Shown: positions 16,514 to 24,188 of the stretch, in pieces
How positions within the stretch are numbered: the first letter of the stretch is position 1
How the letters are laid out: each line of letters begins with the position of its first letter
Origin: Erwinia sp. SLM-02
GTDB lineage: Bacteria > Pseudomonadota > Gammaproteobacteria > Enterobacterales > Enterobacteriaceae
Assembly (NCBI RefSeq): GCF_037450285.1
Contig: NZ_JAQISN010000001.1
Coordinates: forward strand, 2,813,133-2,877,132
Length of the DNA stretch: 64,000 bases
Direction of reading: 5' to 3'
The notes under the pieces: model-generated
The model's database searches: none
Told to the model about the DNA's origin: nothing
Seen by the model: the letters and a program-made list of their open reading frames with translations, nothing else
Made by a program: the position numbers and the translations under genes

Positions 16514-17413
16514 TTACCCGGTAACCGCAGCAACATTGCGTTTCACGCCTTCAATCACAGCCTGCAGCTGCGCTTTCTCTTCTTCATCCAGCGCCAGCAG
16601 CGGAGCACGCACCGGGCCTGCGGTCAGGCCGGCCAGATCGCAGCCGTATTTAATGGACTGAACAAACTTACCGCCGTCGAGGAAGTTCATCAGCGGCATC
16701 ATCGCGGCCATAATCTGACGACCTTTAGCGAAGTCTTTCTCAACCACGCAGGCTTCATACAGGGCAACGTGTTCGCGCGGAATAAAGTTAGAGCCAGCGC
16801 AAACCCAGCTGCGCGCGCCCCAGGCGAAGAATTCCAGCGCCAGGTCGTCCCAGCCGCAGGAGAGTGCGATGTTCGGGTACTTAATCGCCAGCAGATGCAG
16901 GTTATTCAGATCGCCGGAGCTTTCTTTAATCGCCACCACATTTTTCGATTTGCTGACTTCGGTGAAGTAGGTTTCACCCATGCTGATGCCCATACGGCCC
17001 GGGTAGTTGTAAAGCATGATCGGCAGCTGGGCGGCTTTATCCACGGTCAGCGCATGGTGCGCGTTTTCCAGTTCGGTCGGCAGCGCGTAAGGCGGCGAGG
17101 TCACCAGAATTGCATCGGCTTTGTGTTCGCGGGCGTGCTGCGCAAAGGCAACGGCATCTTCCGTGCGGATAGCACCGGTTCCCACCACCAGCGGCAGGCG
17201 GTTGCCGATCACCTTGCGGGCATGCTCCACCAGCGCCAGGCGCTCTTCGGTGGTTTGCGCGTAGTATTCGCCGGTGGAACCGCCGATGATAATGCCGTGA
17301 ACGCGGGCTTCAATCAGCGACTCCAGCACGTCGGCAAAGCGAGCAAAATCAATGCTGCCATCGGCTGCGTAAGGGGTGATTGCCGGGGTGAAGATACCAT
17401 CAAATGTCAACAC
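16514..17413 (-). CDS. DapA-family lyase/aldolase (class I, catabolic)
   Basis: This is a TIM-barrel enzyme of about 299 residues from the dihydrodipicolinate synthase / N-acetylneuraminate lyase family. It shows GGSTGEYYA (about 44-52), the Tyr of YNYPGRMG (about 134) and the Schiff-base Lys in VAIKESSGDL (about 160). I chose GTG 17411-17413 because GGAGG sits 6 bases upstream; TTG at 17408-17410 is a second option, and the longer open frame upstream is not family-like. Pairing with an aldehyde dehydrogenase and a GntR regulator indicates catabolism rather than lysine synthesis. Deoxyglucarate dehydratase or hydroxyproline-pathway deaminase roles are possible. Confidence 0.85.
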   Translation of the reverse strand: MLTFDGIFTPAITPYAADGSIDFARFADVLESLIEARVHGIIIGGSTGEYYAQTTEERLALVEHARKVIGNRLPLVVGTGAIRTEDAVAFAQHAREHKADAILVTSPPYALPTELENAHHALTVDKAAQLPIMLYNYPGRMGISMGETYFTEVSKSKNVVAIKESSGDLNNLHLLAIKYPNIALSCGWDDLALEFFAWGARSWVCAGSNFIPREHVALYEACVVEKDFAKGRQIMAAMMPLMNFLDGGKFVQSIKYGCDLAGLTAGPVRAPLLALDEEEKAQLQAVIEGVKRNVAAVTG

Positions 17414-17804
17414 GTTAACCTCCAGGGGGAAAATCAGTACCAAAATCGCCCGCCGTGCGGCAGAAAATGGCGACGTTTGTTAACAATTTGCACAGCCCGG
17501 TTTGGCAGGTCAATGAAGCAGAAGTTTTTGTATACCCATAAAATACAAAAAAAATTCGTATGAATGGTACATTTATACAAAATTATTTTTTAAAAATTAT
17601 TAATATCAATGCATTAAAACTATTTTTAACAGGGAAAAATTTTCTACATGATTTCCGATAACGATCACATTATGAGATTATTACGCTATCTGGCATATTT
17701 ACAGCACCGGTCAGGAAGCATAGTTTTGATGCTGCATTTAACCAGGTTTTAACAGATATCCCGCCAGGTTCGCAGGCGAACACAGTAAACAGAGGTAGAA
17801 GGCT
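17414..17804. promoter_or_regulatory. Divergent promoter region with GTATAC-type inverted repeat
   Basis: The gap between the DapA-like gene and yddG is AT-rich and holds no gene. TTGTAT (17528-17533) and ATACAA (17543-17548) form an inverted repeat that includes GTATAC (17530-17535), followed by another TATACAA near 17574-17580. The GTATAC core recurs before gntR, which makes it a plausible GntR operator. Confidence 0.45.
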
Positions 17805-18716
17805 ATGCCCCAGAATAAAGCGACGCTCACAGGACTGATTGCCATCCTGCTCTGGAGTGCGATTGTAGGATTGATCAAGAGCGTCAGTGAGGGATTCGGT
17901 GCAGTCGGCGGCGCGGCGCTGATTTACACCTGTAGTGCCGTTCTGCTGCTGTTCACCATCGGCTTCCCCAACATCCGCAAATTTCCACGCAGCTATCTGA
18001 TCATCGGCAGCGTGCTGTTCGTCTGCTACGAACTTTGCCTGTCGCTGTCGCTGGGATTCACCCACTCCGGCCGCCAGGCGATTGAAGTGGGCATGGTGAA
18101 TTATTTGTGGCCCAGTATGACCATTGTTTTATCGGTTATTGTTAACCGGCAGAAAACCAGCCTGTTAATTATTCCCGGCGTGATTATTTCCGTAATGGGA
18201 ATTTGCCGCGTCCTGGGTGGAGACAGCGGTTTCTCGCTCAGCGAGATGGCCAGTAATATCATGGATAACCCGCTTAGTTATGGCCTGGCTTTTAGCGGCG
18301 CGATTATCTGGGCCATCTATTGCGTGGTCACCAAAAGAATTGCGCAGGGCAGTAACGGCATTACGCTGTTCTTTATTTTAACCGCCCTGACGCTGTGGGT
18401 GAAATTCCTGCTGTCGCCGCAGCCCGAGTTTGTTTTATCGGCGAAGGTGTGGATTAATCTGGCGCTGGCGGCCATGGCGATGGGCTTCGGCTACGCGGCC
18501 TGGAACGTGGGGATCCTGCACGGCAACGTGACTATTCTGGCGGCGGCCTCCTACTTTATTCCGATTATCTCCGCGATCCTTGCCGCCTTTATGCTGAACT
18601 CGCAGCTGTCGGTCTCCTTCTGGCAGGGAACCGCGATGGTGAGCCTTGGCTCTCTCGCCTGCTGGTGGGCAACCCGCACGGTGGCTGAAAAAAAGCTCTC
18701 CTGTAAGGCCTCGTAG
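17805..18716 (+). CDS. yddG: YddG-type aromatic amino acid exporter (DMT superfamily)
   Basis: This 303-residue inner-membrane protein with ten predicted helices belongs to the drug/metabolite transporter superfamily. It shows the YddG pattern: TLTGLIAILLWSAIVGLIKSVSE at the start, YELCLSLSLGFTHSGRQAIEVGMVNYLWPS (about 75-105) and AAWNVGILHGNVTILAAASYFIPI (about 225-250). YddG exports Phe, Tyr, Trp and toxic analogues such as paraquat. It is divergent from the DapA/aldH operon and precedes an MFS gene on the same strand. Confidence 0.85.
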   Translation: MPQNKATLTGLIAILLWSAIVGLIKSVSEGFGAVGGAALIYTCSAVLLLFTIGFPNIRKFPRSYLIIGSVLFVCYELCLSLSLGFTHSGRQAIEVGMVNYLWPSMTIVLSVIVNRQKTSLLIIPGVIISVMGICRVLGGDSGFSLSEMASNIMDNPLSYGLAFSGAIIWAIYCVVTKRIAQGSNGITLFFILTALTLWVKFLLSPQPEFVLSAKVWINLALAAMAMGFGYAAWNVGILHGNVTILAAASYFIPIISAILAAFMLNSQLSVSFWQGTAMVSLGSLACWWATRTVAEKKLSCKAS

Positions 18717-19044
18717 CCTCTTTCCGGGGGGAGCCCCCTCCTCCCGGCATCGTACTGACTGAATTAAAAAGAAAAAGCATCCATTCAATCGTCTTTAATC
18801 GGAGGGGAATTGATATGCCTTAACCCGCAGAGAATTAAATTTAAATCCAGTGAGTCAATTAATGAAAACAACCTGCTCCGGATAACATTCTGACAAATTT
18901 ATCTGGTTTAAAATAATCCCGTTAATGCTGTGATTAAAAGTAATAAACCCCGTGACCGTAATAAGCATCCATCGCTTTCATGCTTATTACAGTCATTATG
19001 TTGTGCTTTTTATTCAACGGTATCGGAGAAAAACAGGAGTTAAA
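18717..19044. promoter_or_regulatory. yddG-MFS gap with a large perfect inverted repeat
   Basis: The gap holds no gene. Just after yddG a GGGGGGAGCCCCCT hairpin (about 18726-18739) lacks a T-run. At 18958-18990 a perfect 11-bp inverted repeat, GTAATAAGCAT / ATGCTTATTAC, with an 11-base spacer lies 54 bp before the MFS start codon. It could be an operator or a 5'-leader hairpin. Confidence 0.55.
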
Positions 19045-20424
19045 ATGTCCGCTCATATTTCTGTTGAAGACGTGCCGCTCAGCCGCTTCCACCGATTACT
19101 TACCGTCCGCTCCGGCGGCGGATCCTTCGTTGATGGCTACGTGCTGAGTATCATCGGCATCGCCATGACCAAAGTCTCGCCGGCTTTAGGGCTGAATGCG
19201 TTCTGGGAAGGCCTGATTGCCGCCTCGGCGCTGTTGGGGATTTTCTTTGGCGGCTTTTTAGGCGGCGTACTGACCGACCGCCTGGGCCGACGCCTGATCT
19301 ATTTCGTTGGCCCCACGCTGTTTATCCTCTGTTCGCTGGCGCAGTACTGGGTTCAGAGCGGTGAAATGCTGTTTATCATGCGCCTGCTCAGCGGCGTAGC
19401 GGTAGGAATTGAATACCCGGTGGCCACCGCGTTCCTGGTGGAGTTTCTGCCGAAAAAATACCGGGGACCGTGCCTCGCCACGTTAACCATCCTGTGGTTT
19501 GCCGGGGCCGCCACCGCCTACATGACCGGGGAAGCCATTCTTTACTTTGGCGGAGCGGAAGCCTGGCGCATCGCGCTGGCCAGCACCGCCGTCATCGGCG
19601 TGGTGCTGTTCGTTATCCGCCTGGGTACGCCGGAATCTCCACGCTGGCTGATCGGTAAAGGCCGCCATGCGGAAGCGGAAGCCGTGATCCGCCGCGTCTA
19701 CGGCGACGACTTCAGCCTGAAGAATCTTTCGATGCCGTCCGAAAGCAAAAACCTGTCCTTCATGAATCTGCTGCATTCGGGCTACGGCAAGCGCATGGCG
19801 TTTGTCACTATTTTCTGGACCTGCTCGGTGATCCCGGTGTTTGCCGTGTACGCCTTTGCGCCGAAAGTGCTGGACGCGCTGCACCTGAGCGGCAACTGGG
19901 CCTCCTACGGGTCGGTAGCGATTACGCTGCTGTTTGTGATCGGCTGTGTTATCGCCACCCGACTGGTGAATACGCTGGGCCGCCGCAGGCTGCTGCTGCA
20001 AAGCTTCCTGTGGTCAGGCCTGGCGCTGCTGCTGCTCGGCCTGCTGCGCGACGGGCCATCGCCGGTGATCCTGCTGCTGTTCGGCACCTATGCCCTGTTT
20101 ATCGGCGGTGCGCAGGTGCTGCAGCTGGTGTATCCGAATGAGATTTTCCCCACCGAAATCCGCGCCGCCGCGGTAGGCATTGGTACTTCAATGTCGCGCA
20201 TTGGCGCGGCTGTCGGTACCTGGCTTATCCCGATTTCGTTACAAACCATCGGCATCGGTTCAACCATGTACATCGCCGCCGGGATCACCGCCGTGGGGCT
20301 GATCGTTTCCTGGTTCCTGGCCCCGGAAACCGCCTCACGCAACCTGGAGGATGCCGCCTCCCTGGACGATGGCCGCCCTCAGAAGGCGCGTGGCCGGGGC
20401 GATCTGTCGCGGAATAACGCCTGA
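19045..20424 (+). CDS. MFS transporter (sugar / aromatic acid porter type)
   Basis: This 459-residue permease has 12 predicted helices. Sugar-porter/AAHS-type signatures are GGFLGGVLTDRLGRRLIYFVGP (about 72-92), RLLSGVAVGIEYPVATAFLVEFLPKKYRG (about 116-144), PESPRWLIGKGR (about 193) and a helix-7/8 analogue TRLVNTLGRRRLL (about 306-318). ATG 19045 has AGGAG 7 bases upstream; an in-frame ATG at 18952 would add a non-conserved tail across the inverted repeat. The neighbouring UbiX/UbiD genes and the GlxA- and MarR-type regulators suggest an aromatic acid substrate (inference). Confidence 0.85.
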   Translation: MSAHISVEDVPLSRFHRLLTVRSGGGSFVDGYVLSIIGIAMTKVSPALGLNAFWEGLIAASALLGIFFGGFLGGVLTDRLGRRLIYFVGPTLFILCSLAQYWVQSGEMLFIMRLLSGVAVGIEYPVATAFLVEFLPKKYRGPCLATLTILWFAGAATAYMTGEAILYFGGAEAWRIALASTAVIGVVLFVIRLGTPESPRWLIGKGRHAEAEAVIRRVYGDDFSLKNLSMPSESKNLSFMNLLHSGYGKRMAFVTIFWTCSVIPVFAVYAFAPKVLDALHLSGNWASYGSVAITLLFVIGCVIATRLVNTLGRRRLLLQSFLWSGLALLLLGLLRDGPSPVILLLFGTYALFIGGAQVLQLVYPNEIFPTEIRAAAVGIGTSMSRIGAAVGTWLIPISLQTIGIGSTMYIAAGITAVGLIVSWFLAPETASRNLEDAASLDDGRPQKARGRGDLSRNNA

Positions 20425-20436
20425 TACCCTGGCTCA

Positions 20437-20462
20437 GGGGCTGCACTGCAGCCCCTTTTTTT
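20437..20462 (+). terminator. Rho-independent terminator of the MFS gene
   Basis: GGGGCTGC (20437-20444) pairs with GCAGCCCC (20448-20455) around ACT, followed by seven T. The T-run abuts the stop codon of the convergent AraC-type gene. Confidence 0.9.
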
Positions 20463-21489
20463 ACGGTTTAATTAACTTTTCCACTTCCCGTCGACGCTTG
20501 CGGTAAGAGCTGGGTGTTTCACCATACTGCTTGCGGAACCAGGCGATCAGGTGGGAAGCATCGGCAAACCCGGTGGCGGCGGCAATGGCGTTGATGCTGT
20601 TGCTGGAGTCGGCCATCAGCTTGCGCGCCTGCTCCAGGCGCATCCTCCGCCAGTACACCGCCGCCGAATAGCTGGTGCATTTCGTAAAGATCAGGTTCAG
20701 CTGGCGGAACGTCACTCCGGCAAAGGCAGCCACCTCCGCCAGGGGAACCGGGGAGTCAAGGTGATGCTTCATCAGTTCGATCACCTTGTTAACCACCTCA
20801 TTTTCATAGACGTCCGGCGGGTTCTGATTCTCTTTCTGCTTTGCCCGACTGGCGGGCACCGCCGTGTCATCCACCAGCAGGTACTTCAGCACCTTCTGAG
20901 AACGCACCAGCCCACAGTGCTGGCGGATCAAATCGGCCGCCAGATCGATGGCCGTTCCGCCCGGGCAGGAGATGATGCCACCGTCTTTGATGTAGGTTTT
21001 ATCGATCACCGGAATCGCTTTCGGAAAGCGCAGCCGGAACTCATCGCGGGTGGTGAAGTGAATGGCACACTGGCGCCCGTCCAGCAGACCGGCGTTGCCC
21101 GCCACAAACGCACCGCTGCACAGGGTGATGATGGGGATATTGCGCGCATGGATTTCTCTCAGCGCCTGCAGAAGCCACTGCGGCGGCTGGCGCGTCTCCT
21201 CCAGCAGCCCGCCCGCCACCACGAAGTAATCCCAGTTTCGGGAGAAATCCAGCGCCGCCGTGGGTGACACGGGCAGGCCGCAGCTGGCGGTGACCGGCCG
21301 ATCGTCGCAGGTCATCCATTCCCAGCGGCAGAAAATCTGGCGGCTGGAGAACGACTCATCCGCCGCAAAGCGCAGCGATTCCACCAGCCCCGCCACCGAG
21401 GCCAGGGTGAACTGCTTCATCAGCAGAAAGCCAATGGTCAGATCGGGCTTTGATTCCCCGTTTTGTTCAGGCGCTATCTGTTGCTGCAT
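20461..21489 (-). CDS. GlxA-family AraC-type regulator (DJ-1/PfpI + HTH)
   Basis: This 342-residue regulator has an N-terminal amidase-like (DJ-1/PfpI) domain (about 18-200), with Cys in ITLCSGAFVAGNAGLL (about 126) and SCPGGTAIDLAADLI (about 176), and a C-terminal AraC helix-turn-helix pair (about 245-335): LAEVAAFAGVTFRQLNLIF and AIAAATGFADASHLIAWFRKQYGETPSSYRKRR. The gene starts 5 bp after the marR stop, so the two probably form one transcript. It likely regulates the nearby aromatic-acid genes. Confidence 0.88.
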   Translation of the reverse strand: MQQQIAPEQNGESKPDLTIGFLLMKQFTLASVAGLVESLRFAADESFSSRQIFCRWEWMTCDDRPVTASCGLPVSPTAALDFSRNWDYFVVAGGLLEETRQPPQWLLQALREIHARNIPIITLCSGAFVAGNAGLLDGRQCAIHFTTRDEFRLRFPKAIPVIDKTYIKDGGIISCPGGTAIDLAADLIRQHCGLVRSQKVLKYLLVDDTAVPASRAKQKENQNPPDVYENEVVNKVIELMKHHLDSPVPLAEVAAFAGVTFRQLNLIFTKCTSYSAAVYWRRMRLEQARKLMADSSNSINAIAAATGFADASHLIAWFRKQYGETPSSYRKRRREVEKLIKP

Positions 21490-21494
21490 GGTTC

Positions 21495-21956
21495 TCAGGG
21501 TTCCTGTAATCCGCCCAGCTTGCTCAGCAGGCGCTTCAGATCGCGAATATCCTGTTCGTTCAGACCGGAGGTGATGGTTTTTTCGGCGCTTTTTGCCTGC
21601 TCCACCATCCTTGCCAGCATCGCTTCGCCGTCAGCCGTCATGGAAACCAGCTTGCGGCGGCGGTTATCCGGATCGATCACCACGTTCAGCAACCCGCTCT
21701 TTGTCATGCGATCGATAACATAGGTTCCCGTCGCTTTATCAAATCCGGCGCGATTCCCCAGCGTTTGCTGATCGCAGCGGGTCTCCTCCGCCAGCACCAC
21801 CAGAATGGCGTACTGCACGGCGGACAGACCGGTATCAACGCACTGTGCCCAACAGGTCGTGGAATGCTGCCCGGCGCGGCGCATCAGGTGCATCAGCGAC
21901 GAGTCCCCGTGTGGCCACAGGGGGGCAGCAACAATTAAGTCAGGATTTTGTGACAT
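21495..21956 (-). CDS. MarR-family regulator of the UbiX/UbiD genes
   Basis: This 153-residue winged-helix protein contains LSAVQYAILVVLAEETRCDQQTLGNRAGFDKATGTYVIDRMTKSGLLNVVIDPDNRRRKLVSMTADGEAML (about 44-114): the recognition helix, then the wing DPDNRRRKLV. It is divergent from the ubiX-like gene with 96 bp between starts, and the gap holds an inverted repeat. MarR proteins in this position usually release DNA on binding a phenolic acid. It leads a two-gene unit with the GlxA-type regulator. Confidence 0.9.
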   Translation of the reverse strand: MSQNPDLIVAAPLWPHGDSSLMHLMRRAGQHSTTCWAQCVDTGLSAVQYAILVVLAEETRCDQQTLGNRAGFDKATGTYVIDRMTKSGLLNVVIDPDNRRRKLVSMTADGEAMLARMVEQAKSAEKTITSGLNEQDIRDLKRLLSKLGGLQEP

Positions 21957-21988
21957 GGACTGTCTTGACTCCTTAAAACGATAATTCT

Positions 21989-22024
21989 ATAGTTCGAACT
22001 CAAACTGTTTATACTCAAACTATA
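21989..22024. promoter_or_regulatory. Probable MarR operator before the UbiX/UbiD genes
   Basis: TATAGTT (21989-21995) is mirrored by AACTATA (22018-22024), and the match extends to ATAGTTyGA. Within it ACTCAAACT is directly repeated at 21998-22006 and 22013-22021, a 15-bp period. It lies midway between the divergent marR and ubiX-like starts. Confidence 0.6.
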
Positions 22025-22052
22025 ACCCAAAAGTTTATCAAAAGAGAACCGC

Positions 22053-22604
22053 ATGAAGCTTGTTGTCGGCATGACCGGTGCTACAGGCGCGGCAATTGGC
22101 GTTCGCCTGCTTGCCGCACTGAAAGACCTGGACGTAGAAACCCATCTGGTGATCTCCAAGTGGGCCCGCGCCACCATTCAAATGGAAACGCCCTACAGTG
22201 TACAGGACGTTATTGCCCTCGCCTCCAGGACTTACAGTGAACACGATCAGGCGGCCGCCATTTCCAGCGGTTCTTTCCGCGTTGACGGCATGGTCGTGGT
22301 GCCCTGCAGTATGAAAACCCTGGCCGCCATCCGCGGCGGCTACGGCGATGGCCTGATTGCCCGTGCCGCCGATGTTACGCTGAAAGAACAGCGAAAACTG
22401 GTACTGGTGCCACGGGAATCGCCGCTGAACGTTATCCATCTGGAAAATATGCTGGCGCTTTCACGCGCCGGAGCGATGATGCTGCCGCCCATGCCCGCCT
22501 TTTATAACAATCCGGCCAGCATCGATGACATCATCAATCATTTTGTTTCCCGCATTCTCGATCAGTTCGGTCTTGATAACGATCTGACTAAACGCTGGGG
22601 CTAA
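22053..22604 (+). CDS. UbiX-like flavin prenyltransferase / decarboxylase subunit B
   Basis: This 183-residue protein makes prenylated FMN, the cofactor of UbiD enzymes, from reduced FMN and dimethylallyl phosphate. Visible are KLVVGMTGATGAAIGVRLL (2-20, flavin-binding start), SSGSFRVDGMVVVPCSMKTLAAIRGGYGDGLIARAADV (about 70-107) and LVPRESPLNVIHLENML (about 118-134). Length and pattern match the B subunit of non-oxidative hydroxyarylic acid decarboxylases (Bsd/Vdc/Kpd/Ecd). The ubiD-like gene follows 36 bp later. The core ubiquinone UbiX is a paralogue; the context here favours the catabolic or detoxifying role. Confidence 0.88.
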   Translation: MKLVVGMTGATGAAIGVRLLAALKDLDVETHLVISKWARATIQMETPYSVQDVIALASRTYSEHDQAAAISSGSFRVDGMVVVPCSMKTLAAIRGGYGDGLIARAADVTLKEQRKLVLVPRESPLNVIHLENMLALSRAGAMMLPPMPAFYNNPASIDDIINHFVSRILDQFGLDNDLTKRWG

Positions 22605-22640
22605 CGCCCGCCATCTTCCGCTACGAATCAGGAGAGCCGG

Positions 22641-24095
22641 ATGAAATATTACGACGATTTAAGAAGTTTTATCGATGCGCTGGATACCATGGGCGACATC
22701 ATGCACGTGACCCGCGAAGTGGACTGCGATTTTGAACCCAGCGCGATCACCCGCCGCAGTTACGAAATTCAGTCCCCGGCCCCGCTGTTCCATCATATTA
22801 CCGGAATTGAACCCGGTTTCCGCCTGTTTGGCGCACCGGCCTCGCTCTCCTCACGCAGCGATATGCCGTATGCCCGCGTGGCGATGTCGCTGGGACTGGC
22901 GCCGGAATCAACCGGCCTCGAAATCGTTGAGGCGCTGTCCGCGGCACGCCACAAGCCGGGTATTCCGCCGGTGCGCGTCGCGTCGGCTGCCGCGCCCTGC
23001 CAGCAGAATATTTTACGCGGCGAAGAAGCCACCCTCGATCGCTTCCCGATCCCGTTTGCCCACGACAAAGACGGCGGCCGCTACGCCAATACCTGGGGCA
23101 CGCTGATTGTGAAAACGCCGGACGGTAAATGGGTGAACTGGTCGATCGCCCGCGTGATGAAAGTTGACGGTAAAAGAATGGTCGGGCTGATTGTGCCGAG
23201 CCAGCATATCGGCCAGATCTGGGCAGAATGGGTGAAAATCGGTGAGCCGATGCCCTATGCGCTGGTACAGGGGCCGGCCCCGGCGATCTCCTGCGTTTCC
23301 GGCATTCCGATCCCGGCGCACGCCGATGAAGCGGACTATATCGGGACGCTGGCCGGTGCGCCTGTAGAAGTGGTGAAGGCGGTCAGCATCGATCTTGATG
23401 TACCGGCAACCGCCGAGATTGTGATCGAGGGGCACGTTTCTATTACCCGTGACTGCCAGGAAGGCCCGTACGGCGAGTACGGCGGCTACCTGGGATCCGG
23501 CTCTTCCGCCCAGCCGACCTTCCATGTCGAGGCAATTACCTATCGCGACGATCCGATCTGGCCGATGTCGATTACCGGACGCCCAACGGATGAGTCCCAC
23601 ACGCTGTGGGCGATTGGGCTGGCGGCGGATGCGCTGACTTATCTGAGGGAAGCCGGGCTGCCGGTGAAAGCGGCCTGGATCCCGGAAGATTCCACGGTGC
23701 ACTGGCTGCTGGTAGTGATGCCGGAAAACTGGCGCGAGCTGCTGCCGGGCGTTTCCAGCGAAGCGCTGTCGCAGCGCATCGGTGAAGTGCTGTTTAAAAC
23801 CAGCGCGATGGTATTCATTCCCAAGGTGTACGTGGTGGATGACGATTTCGACCCGACCAACTTACGTGAGGTGGTGTGGGTGCTGTCGACTCGCGTACAT
23901 CCGGTGGGCCGCCGCGCGGTGTTTGAGGATCAGCGCGTAATCCGCCTGCCGCAGTGCTACGAAGAAGAGGAGTACGTCGCGGGGAAAGGCGCGAAGGTGG
24001 TGTTTGATACGCTGCAAACCACCCGTCATCTTCACGCCTCGTTCGAACAGGGCTATCCGGAAGACGTTCGCCAGCGCATTCTTGATAACTGGTAA
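22641..24095 (+). CDS. UbiD-family hydroxyarylic acid decarboxylase, subunit C
   Basis: This 484-residue prenylated-FMN decarboxylase (vanillate/4-hydroxybenzoate type) contains DRFPIPFAHDKDGGRYANTWGTL (about 133-155), WVNWSIARVMKVDGKRMVG (about 164-182), the active-site region CQEGPYGEYGGYLG (about 272-285), and DPTNLREVVWVLSTRVHP (about 403), typical of the family (active-site Glu-Arg-Glu and Mn-ligand regions). Relatives act on phenolic acids without redox change. The small D subunit (about 75 residues) that often follows is not present; a hairpin lies 22 bp after the stop. Confidence 0.88.
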   Translation: MKYYDDLRSFIDALDTMGDIMHVTREVDCDFEPSAITRRSYEIQSPAPLFHHITGIEPGFRLFGAPASLSSRSDMPYARVAMSLGLAPESTGLEIVEALSAARHKPGIPPVRVASAAAPCQQNILRGEEATLDRFPIPFAHDKDGGRYANTWGTLIVKTPDGKWVNWSIARVMKVDGKRMVGLIVPSQHIGQIWAEWVKIGEPMPYALVQGPAPAISCVSGIPIPAHADEADYIGTLAGAPVEVVKAVSIDLDVPATAEIVIEGHVSITRDCQEGPYGEYGGYLGSGSSAQPTFHVEAITYRDDPIWPMSITGRPTDESHTLWAIGLAADALTYLREAGLPVKAAWIPEDSTVHWLLVVMPENWRELLPGVSSEALSQRIGEVLFKTSAMVFIPKVYVVDDDFDPTNLREVVWVLSTRVHPVGRRAVFEDQRVIRLPQCYEEEEYVAGKGAKVVFDTLQTTRHLHASFEQGYPEDVRQRILDNW

Positions 24096-24116
24096 GTTCT
24101 GACGCCTGTTTATCCC

Positions 24117-24141
24117 GTTCCCGGCACCGTTCGCCGGGAAC
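24117..24141 (+). terminator. Hairpin after the ubiD-like gene
   Basis: GTTCCCGGC (24117-24125) and GCCGGGAAC (24133-24141) form a perfect 9-bp stem with a 7-base loop. No T-run follows, so termination strength is uncertain. Confidence 0.5.
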
Positions 24142-24188
24142 AACCACCTTCCCCCCGGCTGCAGCAAAACCGCCGCTCGCTAAGGCCG

